Assembly (NCBI GenBank): GCA_016704445.1
Contig: JADJAE010000043.1
Coordinates: 29,940-93,939 of the forward strand
DNA: 64,000 bases
Direction: 5' to 3'
DNA from: Deltaproteobacteria bacterium
Lineage (GTDB): Bacteria > Myxococcota_A > Polyangia > Polyangiales > Ga0077539
Notes under the pieces: generated by a model
Databases searched by the model: none
Told to the model about the DNA's origin: nothing
Seen by the model: the letters and a program-made list of their open reading frames with translations, nothing else
Made by a program: the position numbers and the translations under genes
Shown: positions 30,099 through 39,321 of the stretch, piece after piece
Layout: each line of letters opens with the position of its first letter
How positions within the stretch are numbered: position 1 is the stretch's first letter

Positions 30099-31709
30099 CT
30101 ACGCCCCGGCGAGGCCGTCGCGGCGCACGAAGGGCCCGGCGTCGGCGCGGCCCAGCAGCGAGCCCATGCGCTGCTCGATCGCCCCGACGGGCTGGGCGTG
30201 GAGCTCGCTGGAGGAGAGGTTCCAGCCGAAGAGGGCGCGGCGAAGGAGGGCCTCGGCGGAGGCGTCGGCGAAGGCCGCGGAGAGGGCGCTGTAGATCTTG
30301 GGCTCGGTCTCCGAGAGAGAGCGCCCTGAGGGCTCGGCGAGGGTGAAGTACGCCCCGCACGGCGCCTCGGCGATGCGCACGAACACCTGCTGCGACCGGC
30401 TTCCCCCGCCGCCCACCCAGCCGATGCCCACCACCGCCAGCATGGCGAGGCCCACCACGCTGGAGGCGATCATCCGGCCGCTGCCGCCGCCGGTGCGCAG
30501 GTCGTACTCCAGCACCTTCCCCCCGTGGACCCAGTGCTGCCGCATCGGCTGGCCGAGGCACTGCCAGAGCAGGAACTCCATGTCCACGACCGAGAGCGGC
30601 GAGACGCTCGCGGTCGCGTGGCGCGCGTGGCCCTGCCGCAGCGCCTGCTGGAGCAGCCTGGTGCGCACCACCAGGTCGCGCGCCGCCTCCAGCGGGACGT
30701 CGCCCCTCGCGTGCGCGGCGTGCACCAGCTCGAAGAGGGTGGAGACCCGAGGGTCGGGCCACGCGAGGGCGCGCAGCGAGGCGAGGGCGCCGGTGGGATC
30801 GTCCGCGCCAGGAGGGGCCGCGGGCGCGGCGCGGCGGTGCTCCGGGGGGAGCTGGGTGACGTTGTAGAGGAAGGCCCCCATGGCCTGCGCGGCCTCGTGC
30901 GAGACCACCGTGGGGACCTCCACGCGGTGCCCCGCCACCACCAGCTTGAGCGCGTGGGAGACCAGGCCCTTGAAGACCTCCACGGACTGGATCTGCCCGT
31001 AGGGGATCTGCATCGGGGAGGAGCCGCTGTTGGTGATGATCCGCCGGTCGGTGAAGGCGATGGCGCGGGTGCCGTCGCGGCTCACGGTCTCGTCGACGAG
31101 GCCGAGGAGCTCTTCGTCGGAGTCCGGGGCGATCCAGTCGGGGAGGCACCCCGCCGCGACGTGGAGCGCCGCCGTGGGGATCATGGGCTGCGCGGCGATG
31201 CCCTCCGGGCGCAGCCACTGGGCGGCGATGGCCCCCACGGGCCCGGCCGCGGCGCCGTGGCCGACGGCGAAGCGCCCGCCGCTGCGCACCCACCAGGCGA
31301 GCGCGCTCAGCAGCCTGGCGAGCGCGGCGGAGGTCTCTTTGGTGGGCATGCGAGGGAGCATCACGGCGCCCTGCGCGGTGTGCAGCACGCCGGCCTCGGC
31401 GAGCCCGCGAGGGAAGGTCGGCTCCCACTGGATGAGCTCCAGGGGGATGCGCTGGCGGGGAGAGTCGAGGTGGAGCGCGAGGGTGGTCAGCAGCGCGCCG
31501 CCCTTGCCGGACTGCATCACGGTGCTGTCGAGCAGGGCCACGGGCTGCTCGTGGGGGGCGACCTGCGCGAAGGAGAGGGAGCCCTGGAGCTGCTTCGGGG
31601 GGATGTCTGGCGCGAAGCGCAGCTCGGTGACCCCGGCGGACCCTGCGGCCAGGCGGAGGAAGGCGGGGAGCGTGTCGACAGGCAGCGCGTTGGAGGGGTC
31701 GCGGTACAT
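30099..31709 (-). CDS. large protein with PH-like domain and one membrane segment, unknown function
   Basis: The 536-residue product starts at MYRDPSNALPVDTLPAFL. Residues 1-150 are beta-rich. Around 200-275 it reads like a bacterial PH domain (DGTRAIAFTDRRIITNSG, IPYGQIQSVEVFKG, ALKLVVAGHRVEVPT). A helical region follows, then one membrane segment (GRMIASSVVGLAMLAVVGIGW, about 420-440) and a short outer part of about 90 residues. No catalytic motif is visible. It is the first gene of a minus-strand run ending at 29003. No experimentally studied relative was recognised. Confidence 0.65.
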   Translation of the reverse strand: MYRDPSNALPVDTLPAFLRLAAGSAGVTELRFAPDIPPKQLQGSLSFAQVAPHEQPVALLDSTVMQSGKGGALLTTLALHLDSPRQRIPLELIQWEPTFPRGLAEAGVLHTAQGAVMLPRMPTKETSAALARLLSALAWWVRSGGRFAVGHGAAAGPVGAIAAQWLRPEGIAAQPMIPTAALHVAAGCLPDWIAPDSDEELLGLVDETVSRDGTRAIAFTDRRIITNSGSSPMQIPYGQIQSVEVFKGLVSHALKLVVAGHRVEVPTVVSHEAAQAMGAFLYNVTQLPPEHRRAAPAAPPGADDPTGALASLRALAWPDPRVSTLFELVHAAHARGDVPLEAARDLVVRTRLLQQALRQGHARHATASVSPLSVVDMEFLLWQCLGQPMRQHWVHGGKVLEYDLRTGGGSGRMIASSVVGLAMLAVVGIGWVGGGGSRSQQVFVRIAEAPCGAYFTLAEPSGRSLSETEPKIYSALSAAFADASAEALLRRALFGWNLSSSELHAQPVGAIEQRMGSLLGRADAGPFVRRDGLAGA

Positions 31710-31804
31710 GGGGAGGTGCAGGAGAGTAGCCGAGCCGGGGGGGCTCAGGAGATGAGGCCTGACGGGTGAGGGGCGCGCCCGCCCACGCCGTCAGTGCCCC
31801 CGCG

Positions 31805-32569
31805 CTACCGGGTGCCGGGGATGGGGAGGTTGCCCGGCACCGGCAGCGGGATGGTGTTGCCCGTCGGCTGCGCGGGGATGCCCGGGAGGGGTACGCCCGG
31901 GATGGGCCCCGCGTTGGCGCCGGTGTTGAAGCCCGGCAGCGACGGCGTCGGCAGGGCCGGCGGCCTCGCCGAGGGGCCGGTGAAGAACCAGTTGCGGCCG
32001 GCGGCGCGGGCGCCCGCGTAGACGGTCTGCGCGGCGAGGAGGCAGGGCGTCTCGGTGAGCCCACGGTGCTCGCCGTGGCAGAGGCTGGTGAGGTCGTCGC
32101 GGAGGCGGTCGTCGACGCGGGTGCGGCGCGCCTCGGTGGTGTCGAGCGCGAGGCCCCCGGCGCCGTAGTTGCGGTAGCCGAACTCGTGGCGGGCGCAGGC
32201 CCGGTCGAAGCTGTCGCGGAAGGGCCCGGAGATCTCCCCGAAGGAGCAGCCGCGGCTCTCCCAGTTGTAGGGAGGCGGGCGCACCCCGCGGAGGTTCTGG
32301 AAGGTCTGTAGCGGGAGCTGCATGTAGCCGTCGGCGGTGGCGGTGAGCAGCGCTCGGGGCGCGCTGGCCGAGAGGGGCGTCGCGGCCGGGGCGTTGCGGA
32401 CGCGGCGACGGGAGCGGGAGCTTCCGCGCTGCGAGGGCGCGTTGCCGAGCAGGCCGCCGAGCGCCGTCTGCGCGGCGCCCACGGGGTCGGCGGGGGAGTC
32501 CTGCGCGAGGGCGAGAGCCGGCGAGCTGAGACCAGCGAGAGCGAGCGCGACACACACGTGGAATCTCAT
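31805..32569 (-). CDS. secreted prokaryotic phospholipase A2-like protein
   Basis: The 254-residue product has a cleavable signal peptide (MRFHVCVALALAGLSSPALA). In the middle, SFDRACARHEFGYRNYG matches the active site helix of bacterial and conodipine-type phospholipases A2 (CxRHDFGYxN), but the Asp after the catalytic His is Glu here. Further Cys residues (RGCSFGE, LTSLCHGEH, ETPCLL) fit conserved disulfides. The C-terminal 50 residues are Pro/Gly-rich and low complexity. Such enzymes release fatty acids from phospholipids outside the cell. A signal peptide and paired Cys support secretion. It lies 52 bp downstream of the histidine kinase gene on the same strand. Confidence 0.75.
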   Translation of the reverse strand: MRFHVCVALALAGLSSPALALAQDSPADPVGAAQTALGGLLGNAPSQRGSSRSRRRVRNAPAATPLSASAPRALLTATADGYMQLPLQTFQNLRGVRPPPYNWESRGCSFGEISGPFRDSFDRACARHEFGYRNYGAGGLALDTTEARRTRVDDRLRDDLTSLCHGEHRGLTETPCLLAAQTVYAGARAAGRNWFFTGPSARPPALPTPSLPGFNTGANAGPIPGVPLPGIPAQPTGNTIPLPVPGNLPIPGTR

Positions 32570-32620
32570 CGGGCGACGGTGCCCCAGGCGCCCGGCGGCC
32601 ACAAGCGGCGGCGCGCGAAC

Positions 32621-34042
32621 TCAGCCCTCGGGCGCGGGCGCCCGGGGGATTCGCAGCGTGAAGGTCGCGCCGCCCCCTTCGGTCTCGGAGTAGGTGACGG
32701 AGCCCTCGTGCGCGAGCGCGACGTTGCGCACGATGGCGAGGCCCAGGCCCGTGCCCGCCGGGCGGGACGAGTAGAAGGGCGCGAAGACCTTCTCCCGCAA
32801 GGCCTCGTCGATGCCCTCGCCGTCGTCGGAGACCCGCAGCGTGAGCGCGTCGCCGTCGTCCGTGGCGCTCACCCGGACGGCGCGGCAGCGAGGCGCGCGG
32901 AGGGCGTTGTCGATGAGGTTGATGAGCGCGCGGCGGCAGAGCTCGGCGTCGACGTGCTCCCAGGCGAGGTCCGGCGGGACGGTCTGGGTGAGGGCGGGCA
33001 TCGGGGAGAGGTCCGCGACGCCCGCGCGGGCGGCGTCGACGGCGGTGGCGACCAGCGCGAGCACCTCCACCCGAGAGCGGCGGAGCGCGCCGGGGCGGCT
33101 GAAATCCAGCAGGTCGGTGACGAGCCGCTGGAGCCGCCGGGCCTCCTCGTCGATGATCTTCAGGAGCATCGACTGCTGCTCGTCGAGCGGTCCGCGGCGC
33201 ACCGTCGCGAGCACGTTGAACATCACCGCGAGGGGGTTGCGCACCTCGTGGGCCACCATCGCGGACATCTCCCCGAGGGCCGCGAGGCGCTCCTGCCGCA
33301 CCAGCGCCTCGCGGGTGTCGCGCAGCGCGCGCAGCGCCGTCTCCAGCGCGCGGGCGTTCTGCACGAAGCGCGCGACCACGCTCACCCCGACGCCCACGAT
33401 CACCGCCAGGAACCCGAGGCTCAGCAGGTAGGGCGCGGCCAGCGCGAAGGAGAACACCACGGTGTCGTGCAGGGCCGTCGCGGCCAGGAAGAGCAGCGCG
33501 GCGCCCTGGGCCCTGCCGCCGGGGCCGGGGTCTCGCAGCGTTCGCACGCCGAGCACCGCGAGCGCGAGGACGTAATAGGTCGGGATCGCGCCGCCCAGGG
33601 GCGTAGGGATGACGTCGCGGTAGGTGAGCGCGAGCCACGAGACCTCACGGGCGACGATGCGGTCGGTGACCGTGAGTCCGGGGATGAGGTTCGCGAGCGC
33701 CGCGACGAGGGCGACGCCGACCACGGCGCGCTCCCAGCGCGCGAGCTTGCGGCCCCGCTGCGCGGCGTCGAAGAAGAACCAGCACGCGCCGTGGAGCCCC
33801 GCGAGGAACATGTTGAAGCGCGCGAACCACGCGTACCAGTGCCCGGGCACCGCGAGGGTGGTGATCGCGTCGCCCGCGGTGAACATCGCCGAGAGCACCG
33901 CAGCGAGCGCGTACCAGCGCAGCGAGCGCCAGCCGGGCGCCGTGGAGAAGCCGAGGCTCAGACCCGCGAAGGTGAGGGCCGAGAGCGCGGCGCAGAGGGC
34001 GATGAGTGCAGGGAGTGACAGAGCGCCGACGATACTCCGCAA
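32621..34042 (-). CDS. membrane sensor histidine kinase
   Basis: The 473-residue protein has an N-terminal sensor of about seven membrane helices (residues 5-215; for example LPALIALCAALSALTFAGLS and YLLSLGFLAVIVGVGVSVV). The HisKA helix follows with LAALGEMSAMVAHEVRNPL (His near 265), then the HATPase domain with N box LINLIDNALRA, G1 VSDDGEGID and G2 PAGTGLGLAIV. No periplasmic loop is large, so it may sense a signal in the membrane. No response regulator gene is adjacent, which makes it an orphan. It is 25 bp from the maf gene, which is upstream on the same strand. Confidence 0.92.
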   Translation of the reverse strand: MRSIVGALSLPALIALCAALSALTFAGLSLGFSTAPGWRSLRWYALAAVLSAMFTAGDAITTLAVPGHWYAWFARFNMFLAGLHGACWFFFDAAQRGRKLARWERAVVGVALVAALANLIPGLTVTDRIVAREVSWLALTYRDVIPTPLGGAIPTYYVLALAVLGVRTLRDPGPGGRAQGAALLFLAATALHDTVVFSFALAAPYLLSLGFLAVIVGVGVSVVARFVQNARALETALRALRDTREALVRQERLAALGEMSAMVAHEVRNPLAVMFNVLATVRRGPLDEQQSMLLKIIDEEARRLQRLVTDLLDFSRPGALRRSRVEVLALVATAVDAARAGVADLSPMPALTQTVPPDLAWEHVDAELCRRALINLIDNALRAPRCRAVRVSATDDGDALTLRVSDDGEGIDEALREKVFAPFYSSRPAGTGLGLAIVRNVALAHEGSVTYSETEGGGATFTLRIPRAPAPEG

Positions 34043-34067
34043 CGGCGGGCTTCACCCCCGCCCCGGC

Positions 34068-34661
34068 TCACCCCAGCACGCGCACCCCGAAGCCCTCCAG
34101 CAGCGCCACCACCCTCGTCAGCGGCAGCCCGATCACCGCCGTGAAGTCGTCCCCGCGCACCCGCTCGAAGAGCGCGATGCCCAGCGACTCCACCCGGTAC
34201 GAGCCCGCGCAGTCCAGCGGCGCGTCCCTCGCCACGTAGTCCGCGATCGCCTCGTCGGTCAGCGCCCGCATCACCAGCGAGTGCGTGTCCACCAGCGTCT
34301 CGGTGCGCCCGCTCGCCCGGTGGTGCAGCGCCACCGCCGTGTGCAGCCGGTGCTCCCTCCCCGCCATGCGCCGCAGCTGGGCCCGGGCGTTCTCCGCCGT
34401 GTGCGGCTTGCCCAGCGCCTCCCCGTCGAGCTCGCCCATCTGGTCGGAGCCGATGATCACCGCGTCGGGGTACCGCTCCCCCAGCGCCTCGGCCTTGCCG
34501 ATGGCCAGCGCCCTCGCCCGCTCGGCGATGGGAAGCGCGCTCAACGCCTCCTTCGCGGCCTCCTCGTCGAAGGGCGACGGCATGCATGTCACCGTGATCC
34601 CCAGGCGCCCGATGAGCTCCCTGCGGTAGCGCGACGTCGAGGCGAGGATCACCCCGCTCAT
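34068..34661 (-). CDS. maf: Maf-family nucleotide pyrophosphatase
   Basis: The 197-residue protein matches the Maf family throughout: ILASTSRYRRELIGRL near the start, VIIGSDQMGELDG with the catalytic acid region, LGKPHTAENARAQLRRMAG, and C-terminal ESLGIALFERVRGDDFTAVIGLPL. Maf proteins hydrolyse modified or canonical nucleoside triphosphates to keep them out of nucleic acid. The start ATG overlaps the stop of the upstream SDR-like gene (ATGA), so it is co-translated with argS and that gene. The function of the linkage is house-cleaning rather than a pathway. Confidence 0.95.
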   Translation of the reverse strand: MSGVILASTSRYRRELIGRLGITVTCMPSPFDEEAAKEALSALPIAERARALAIGKAEALGERYPDAVIIGSDQMGELDGEALGKPHTAENARAQLRRMAGREHRLHTAVALHHRASGRTETLVDTHSLVMRALTDEAIADYVARDAPLDCAGSYRVESLGIALFERVRGDDFTAVIGLPLTRVVALLEGFGVRVLG

Positions 34662-35764
34662 GCCAGCGGGTCGTCCACGTCGACCTCGACGGCCCGCTGC
34701 CGCCTCGCCTCCAGCCGCGACTGCACATAGCCCACGAGCGGACCGACGTAGTCCTCGAAGGCGGGGCACTCCACCCCGTGCGCCGCCAGCAGCGCCCTCG
34801 TCCCGGAGTTGGCGTAGCGAGCCCGGGTCGCGAGCCGATCGACGAAGGCCCTCGGGCTGCGGGTGAGCCGCTCGAAGCCCGGCGTGTTGAGCAGCGCCCG
34901 AGAGAGGTTCACCGGCACCATCCCCCGAGGAACCCTCCGCCCCGCCACCTGCGCGATGCGCTCGAAGGCGTGCTTCGTGGTCGGCGGCGACGGATCCACC
35001 ACGTGGAAGGTGCGCCCCGCGGCCTCGCGCATCACCCCCAGCGTCACCCCGGCGCGCGCCACGTGGTCGACCGGCACCATGTTCAGCGGCAGGTCGCCGC
35101 CCGCCGGCAGCGGCAGCCGCAGGTCGACCGGCGAGCTCAACATCAACATGATGAACAGGTAGGGCCCGTCGAAGAGGTCGATCTCCCCGGTGTGCGAGTC
35201 GCCCACGATCATCGACGCCCGCACCACCGTCACCGGCAGCGTGGCCATCGCCTGGCGCAGCAGCTTCTCGGCGCTGTGCATCGTCTCCTCGGCGGGGGAG
35301 CGCAGCCGCTGCCCGAGGTCGAGGTCGTCCTCGCGCAGGAGGCCCTCCGCGCCGCCGAGGGCGAGCACCGAGCTGTACGCCACCACCCGGGGCGCGCTGC
35401 CCTGCTCCAGGCCCGCGCGGGCGAGCTCCAGCACCTCCCTCGTCCCCTGGATGTTGAGCGCCCTGATGGCAGAGTCCCCCACCTCCAGGCTGGTCGAGTA
35501 GGCCGCGTGGTGCACCACGTCGATGCGCCTCGCCAGGTCGAGGAACTCCCTCCCCCCGAGCCCCATGTCGATCGCCGTCACCTCGCCCTCGAGCACCTCC
35601 ACCCGCCCGGCGTCGGCCCCCAGCGTGGCCGCCCAGCGCCGCGCCTCCTCCAGGAAGCGCCCTCGCACCAGCATCACCACGCTCGCGTCCGGGTCGACGA
35701 GCACCTCCGTCGCGATGCGCCGCGCCAGCAGCCGGGGGTAGCCCGTGACCAGACGCGTGGTCAC
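34658..35764 (-). CDS. extended SDR / fatty-acyl-reductase-like NAD-binding protein with altered active site
   Basis: The 368-residue protein starts at MTTRLVTGYPRLLARRIATE, a Rossmann start with a degraded glycine loop (TGYPRLLA instead of TGxxGxxG). HHAAYSTS and YSSVLALGG follow, as in the male-sterility/FAR-type extended SDRs. The catalytic YxxxK position reads HSAEK (His in place of Tyr), so normal SDR catalysis is doubtful. A C-terminal substrate-binding half (LPLNMVPVDHVARAGVTL, FHVVDPSPPTTKHAFERI) is retained. It overlaps argS by 4 bp upstream and maf by 4 bp downstream. No known pathway partner is visible. Confidence 0.75.
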   Translation of the reverse strand: MTTRLVTGYPRLLARRIATEVLVDPDASVVMLVRGRFLEEARRWAATLGADAGRVEVLEGEVTAIDMGLGGREFLDLARRIDVVHHAAYSTSLEVGDSAIRALNIQGTREVLELARAGLEQGSAPRVVAYSSVLALGGAEGLLREDDLDLGQRLRSPAEETMHSAEKLLRQAMATLPVTVVRASMIVGDSHTGEIDLFDGPYLFIMLMLSSPVDLRLPLPAGGDLPLNMVPVDHVARAGVTLGVMREAAGRTFHVVDPSPPTTKHAFERIAQVAGRRVPRGMVPVNLSRALLNTPGFERLTRSPRAFVDRLATRARYANSGTRALLAAHGVECPAFEDYVGPLVGYVQSRLEARRQRAVEVDVDDPLA

Positions 35765-37521
35765 ATCCGCTCCACGACCTCGATGCCCAGCAGGTCGAGG
35801 CCCCGCCGTAGCACCGTCGCCACTCGGTCGCAGAGCGTCAGCCGCGCGGCGCGCACCGCGGGCTCCGCGTCCTTCACCGGGCAGTCGTTGAAGAAGCTCG
35901 AGAAGGCCCCCGCGAGCTCGAAGAGGTAGTCGCAGAGCGCGTGGGGCCGCGACGACATCGCCACCTCCTCCACCGCCAACGGATAGCGCAGCAGGGTCAT
36001 CACCAGCGCCCGCTCAGTGGGCTCCAGCGCCACCAGCGGCCCCGGCACCGCGCCGAGCTCGGCCACCTTGCGCTGGATCGATCGGATGCGCGCATACGCG
36101 TACTGCACGTAGGGAGCCGTGTTCCCTTGGAGCGAGAGGGCCTTGTCCCAGGTGAAGGTGATGAGGGTCTGACGGTCCTTGGAGAGGTCGTTGTACTTCA
36201 CCGACCCGAGGCCCACGACGCGCGCCACCTCCGCGAGCTCGGCCTCGGCGAGGTCGGCGTTGAGCGAGCGGGCCACGTCCGCCGCGCGCTTCTCCGCCTC
36301 GTCGAGCAGCGACTCCAGCGAGATCACGTTGCCGTCGCGGGTCGAGAAGGTCCCCTCGGGAAGGCGCATCAGCCCGAACCACACGTGCTCCAGCCGGGCG
36401 GGGACACCCAGCCGACGCGCCACCGCGAAGAGCTGCCGGAAGTGCAGCTGCTGCCGCTCGTCGGTCACGATCAGGATGCGCGAGGGGCTCCAGCGCCCCA
36501 TGCGGTAGCGCATCGCCGCGATGTCGCTGGTGCCGTAGAGGAAGCCCCCGTCGGCCTTGCGCACGAGCATCGGCGGCATCGCCTCGCCGTCGCGCTCCTT
36601 GGTGAAGGTCACGATCACCGCCCCCTGGCTGTGCTCCGCGATGCCCTTCTCCAGCAGCTCGTCGACCGTCGCCGCGAGCATGTCGTTGTAGAAGCTCTCG
36701 CCCAGCACCTCGTCGAAGCTCACCCCGAGGCGCTTGTAGGTCCGGTCGAACTCCGCCATCGAGACGTCGACGAACTGCTTCCACAGCGCGACGTTCTCGG
36801 GGTCGCCCGCCTGCAGCTTCACCAGCTCGGCGCGCGCCTCCAGCAGCAGCGCCGGGGCCTGCGCCGGGAGCGGGGCGTCGTCGTCGTCGCCCTCCTTCAC
36901 GGGAGCGCCGAGCGCGAGCTTCTGGGCCTTCTCCTCCTCGCTGTACTTTACATAGATGCGTAACAGCTCGCCCACCGGGTCGCGCTCGTAGGCGGCCCGG
37001 TCGAGGTAGCGGCGCCACCCGACGATGAGCTTGCCGAACTGCGTCCCCCAGTCGCCCAGGTGGTTGTCGGCGACGACGGTGTAGCCCACCGCGCGCAGCA
37101 CCCGCTTCATCGCCTCGCCCAGGATCGTCGAGCGGATGTGCCCGATGTGCATGGGCTTGGCGACGTTGGGGGAGGAGTAGTCGAGCACCACCGTCTGCCC
37201 CGCGCCCACCGGGCGGTGCGTGAGGGCGTCGTCGAGGTGCTCGGCGATCCAGGCGTCGCGCAGGGTGACGTTGATGAAGCCCGCGCCCGCCATCTCGGCC
37301 TTCTCGACCGCGGGGTGCGCGAGCACCGAAGGGAGGATCGCCGCGGCCAGGTCGCGCGGCGGCTTGCGCAGCGCCTTGGCGAGCTGCATCGCGGCGGTGC
37401 ACTGCACGTCCGCGCGGGGCGACGGCTCGAACACCAGCGAGGGGGGAACGCCCTCCGCGCCGAAGGCCTTTACCAGCGCCGCCGAGGCGGCCGATCCCAA
37501 CTCTTCCAATAGCGCGTGCAT
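35761..37521 (-). CDS. argS: arginyl-tRNA synthetase
   Basis: The 586-residue enzyme has an N-terminal Arg-tRNA recognition domain (1-90) and the class I catalytic core. The HIGH motif is KPMHIGHIRST (125-128). Later come the conserved LYGTSDIAAMRYRM stretch, VKYNDLSKDRQTLITF (in place of a KMSKS, as in many ArgRS) and a DALR anticodon domain ending LFELAGAFSSFFNDCPV. Length is usual for the bacterial enzyme. It charges tRNA-Arg in the cytoplasm. Start ATG 37521. It is the first gene of the argS, SDR-like, maf series with 4-bp overlaps. Confidence 0.97.
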   Translation of the reverse strand: MHALLEELGSAASAALVKAFGAEGVPPSLVFEPSPRADVQCTAAMQLAKALRKPPRDLAAAILPSVLAHPAVEKAEMAGAGFINVTLRDAWIAEHLDDALTHRPVGAGQTVVLDYSSPNVAKPMHIGHIRSTILGEAMKRVLRAVGYTVVADNHLGDWGTQFGKLIVGWRRYLDRAAYERDPVGELLRIYVKYSEEEKAQKLALGAPVKEGDDDDAPLPAQAPALLLEARAELVKLQAGDPENVALWKQFVDVSMAEFDRTYKRLGVSFDEVLGESFYNDMLAATVDELLEKGIAEHSQGAVIVTFTKERDGEAMPPMLVRKADGGFLYGTSDIAAMRYRMGRWSPSRILIVTDERQQLHFRQLFAVARRLGVPARLEHVWFGLMRLPEGTFSTRDGNVISLESLLDEAEKRAADVARSLNADLAEAELAEVARVVGLGSVKYNDLSKDRQTLITFTWDKALSLQGNTAPYVQYAYARIRSIQRKVAELGAVPGPLVALEPTERALVMTLLRYPLAVEEVAMSSRPHALCDYLFELAGAFSSFFNDCPVKDAEPAVRAARLTLCDRVATVLRRGLDLLGIEVVERM

Positions 37522-37566
37522 AAGGGCCGCGGAGCCTACACCAGCGACGCTCCCCTCAGGAGGCGC

Positions 37567-37995
37567 TCAGCGCGTGGCGAACCACTCGTGCCAGACGGTG
37601 CAGAGGTACCAGCTCGCACCGGGGGCCTGTTCGCAGAAGGCGAAGCGCCCCGCCTCGGGGCCCTCGTGGGCGCTCAGGTCGCGGAGGAAGAGGGTGAGGC
37701 AGCGGGAGTCGTCGCTGAGGATGGCGCGCATCCGGCGGAGCTGGCCGTGGTGGACCTTGTCCACCGGGAGGAGCACGTCGTGCCCGTCGACGGAGACGAA
37801 GTCCGGGGCCTCGGGGTGCACCTCCCAGCGAGGCAGCACGTCGCCGGAGGAGCCCGGCTGCAGGCGGTCCCTCCAGGAGAGCGGGCCCTCGTGCTTCCCG
37901 ACGAAGTGGTCGTAGCGCTGCTCGATGAGCCAGGTGCGCACGGGCTCGTCGAGGTCGGCAACATGCAGCGTGGCAGGCGACAGGAGGATGCTCAT
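37567..37995 (-). CDS. small protein of unknown function
   Basis: The 142-residue product starts at MSILLSPATLHVADLDEPV. It is mixed alpha/beta with alternating acidic and aromatic residues; the region SGDVLPRWEVHPEAPDFVSV and the ending WYLCTVWHEWFATR look like conserved cores. No signal peptide or membrane segment is present. It lies 45 bp upstream of argS on the same strand and could belong to the same transcript. No family was recognised. Confidence 0.6.
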   Translation of the reverse strand: MSILLSPATLHVADLDEPVRTWLIEQRYDHFVGKHEGPLSWRDRLQPGSSGDVLPRWEVHPEAPDFVSVDGHDVLLPVDKVHHGQLRRMRAILSDDSRCLTLFLRDLSAHEGPEAGRFAFCEQAPGASWYLCTVWHEWFATR

Positions 37996-38040
37996 GGGCT
38001 GACGATGGTGCCGTTGCAGGGCGCTCCGCAAGGTGCGCGT

Positions 38041-39246
38041 TCACACCCCGCCGCAGGCCGGGCAGCGACCGAGCTCGCCCGCGTAGACGGCGTGGCAGGA
38101 GCCGCAGACCCGACGACCCAGGGCGGCCCCCTCGTCGAGGCGCGCCAGCTCGGGGTAGAGCACCTCCAGCTCGGCGGAGGACATCGGGTCGCCCTCGTCG
38201 GCCGGGGACCACACGACCTCCAGCGCGGCGAGCTGCTCGGCCCGAGGGGGGATCATCCCTTCGAGCGCGGCCATGAGCGCCGGGAGGCTCATCCCCGGGG
38301 GCAGCGGAGGGAGCGCGCCCTTCGAGGCCACCAGCAGGCTCACCACCACGAGGCCGGGGCCCTCCTCGGAGCTCGCCCGGAGCTTCGGCCCCGCCACGCG
38401 CCGCGCGTTGTCGATGGTCTCGACGGTGTACCTGCCCCGCAGCGAGTCGGCGACCCTCCCGAACACCTGCTGCCCCTGCGCAGGGTCGAGCGCCCAGCTC
38501 TGGAACACCCCGTACCGGGCGCCCCGGTGCGCCGCAGCGAGGGCGTCGCGGGCGAGCGTGGCGGCGGCGTGGAGCCCTTGCGGAGAGCTCGGGTCGATGC
38601 CCCCCGCGGCCCGGGAGAGCGCGTGCTGGATGGAGGCCCGGGCGGTCCAGTCGAAGGCGATGGAGACGCGGCGCACCTCGACGCCGGGGTGGCGCATCGG
38701 GACGGGCGCGCGCATCGGGCCCTGAGGACGGGGAGCCGAGGCTCCTTCGCGGGTGAGCCAGAAGGTGAGGGCCGCGCCGAGGCCGAAGGCCGCCGCCCCC
38801 GCGACGACGCCAGGGAGCGTTCGGGTGGGACCGTAGCGGGCGTTGAAGTCCTGCCGGGGGTGGGTGATCTGGTACTCGGCGTTGTCGAGGGGGCGAGCGC
38901 GCGGGGCCGTGGTCAGCGCGAACTCTCGGGCCGACGGTCGGCGGTAGTCGGTCACCCTCACCCGTGGCGCAGGAGGCGGAGGGACGGGCGGCGGCGACGG
39001 CAGCGCCGGGGTCGGCGCGACCGTGGGCACGGCCACGGGCACCGGCATGGGCATGGGCACCGCCGGCACGGGCATCACCGGCATGGGCGGGGGAGCGGGC
39101 GGCGGCGCGTACGACGGAGCCGACGGAGCGGCGGCCGAGGGGGATCCCCAGTTGGAGCCGCCGAAGCGCCCACCGGTCTGCTGCCCGGCGGCCGCGTAGG
39201 CCTGGAGCACGAGGCACAGAGCGATCAACCGGGCGCTTCGTTTCAT
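38041..39246 (-). CDS. DUF1517-type protein with C-terminal zinc ribbon
   Basis: The 401-residue protein has an N-terminal signal sequence (MKRSARLIALCLVLQAYAAA) and a Pro/Val-rich tract (about 45-95). A single membrane segment (LPGVVAGAAAFGLGAALTFW) is followed by a DUF1517-like region with VEVRRVSIAFDWTARASIQH, LARDALAAAHRGARYGVFQS and GLVVVSLLVASKG. The end is a zinc ribbon of two CxxC pairs (CGSCHAVYAGELGRCPACGG). DUF1517 proteins are thought to be membrane-associated scaffolds, with no enzymatic role established. Zinc binding by the ribbon is an inference. It stands 45 bp from the small gene at 37567-37995 on the same strand. Confidence 0.78.
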   Translation of the reverse strand: MKRSARLIALCLVLQAYAAAGQQTGGRFGGSNWGSPSAAAPSAPSYAPPPAPPPMPVMPVPAVPMPMPVPVAVPTVAPTPALPSPPPVPPPPAPRVRVTDYRRPSAREFALTTAPRARPLDNAEYQITHPRQDFNARYGPTRTLPGVVAGAAAFGLGAALTFWLTREGASAPRPQGPMRAPVPMRHPGVEVRRVSIAFDWTARASIQHALSRAAGGIDPSSPQGLHAAATLARDALAAAHRGARYGVFQSWALDPAQGQQVFGRVADSLRGRYTVETIDNARRVAGPKLRASSEEGPGLVVVSLLVASKGALPPLPPGMSLPALMAALEGMIPPRAEQLAALEVVWSPADEGDPMSSAELEVLYPELARLDEGAALGRRVCGSCHAVYAGELGRCPACGGV

Positions 39247-39321
39247 GGCGCCCGCGAGGGTACCCCAAAGCCCGTGGTGTCCATCGGGCGGCGGCCGTGA
39301 GAGATTCGCCCGCCGGGACCG

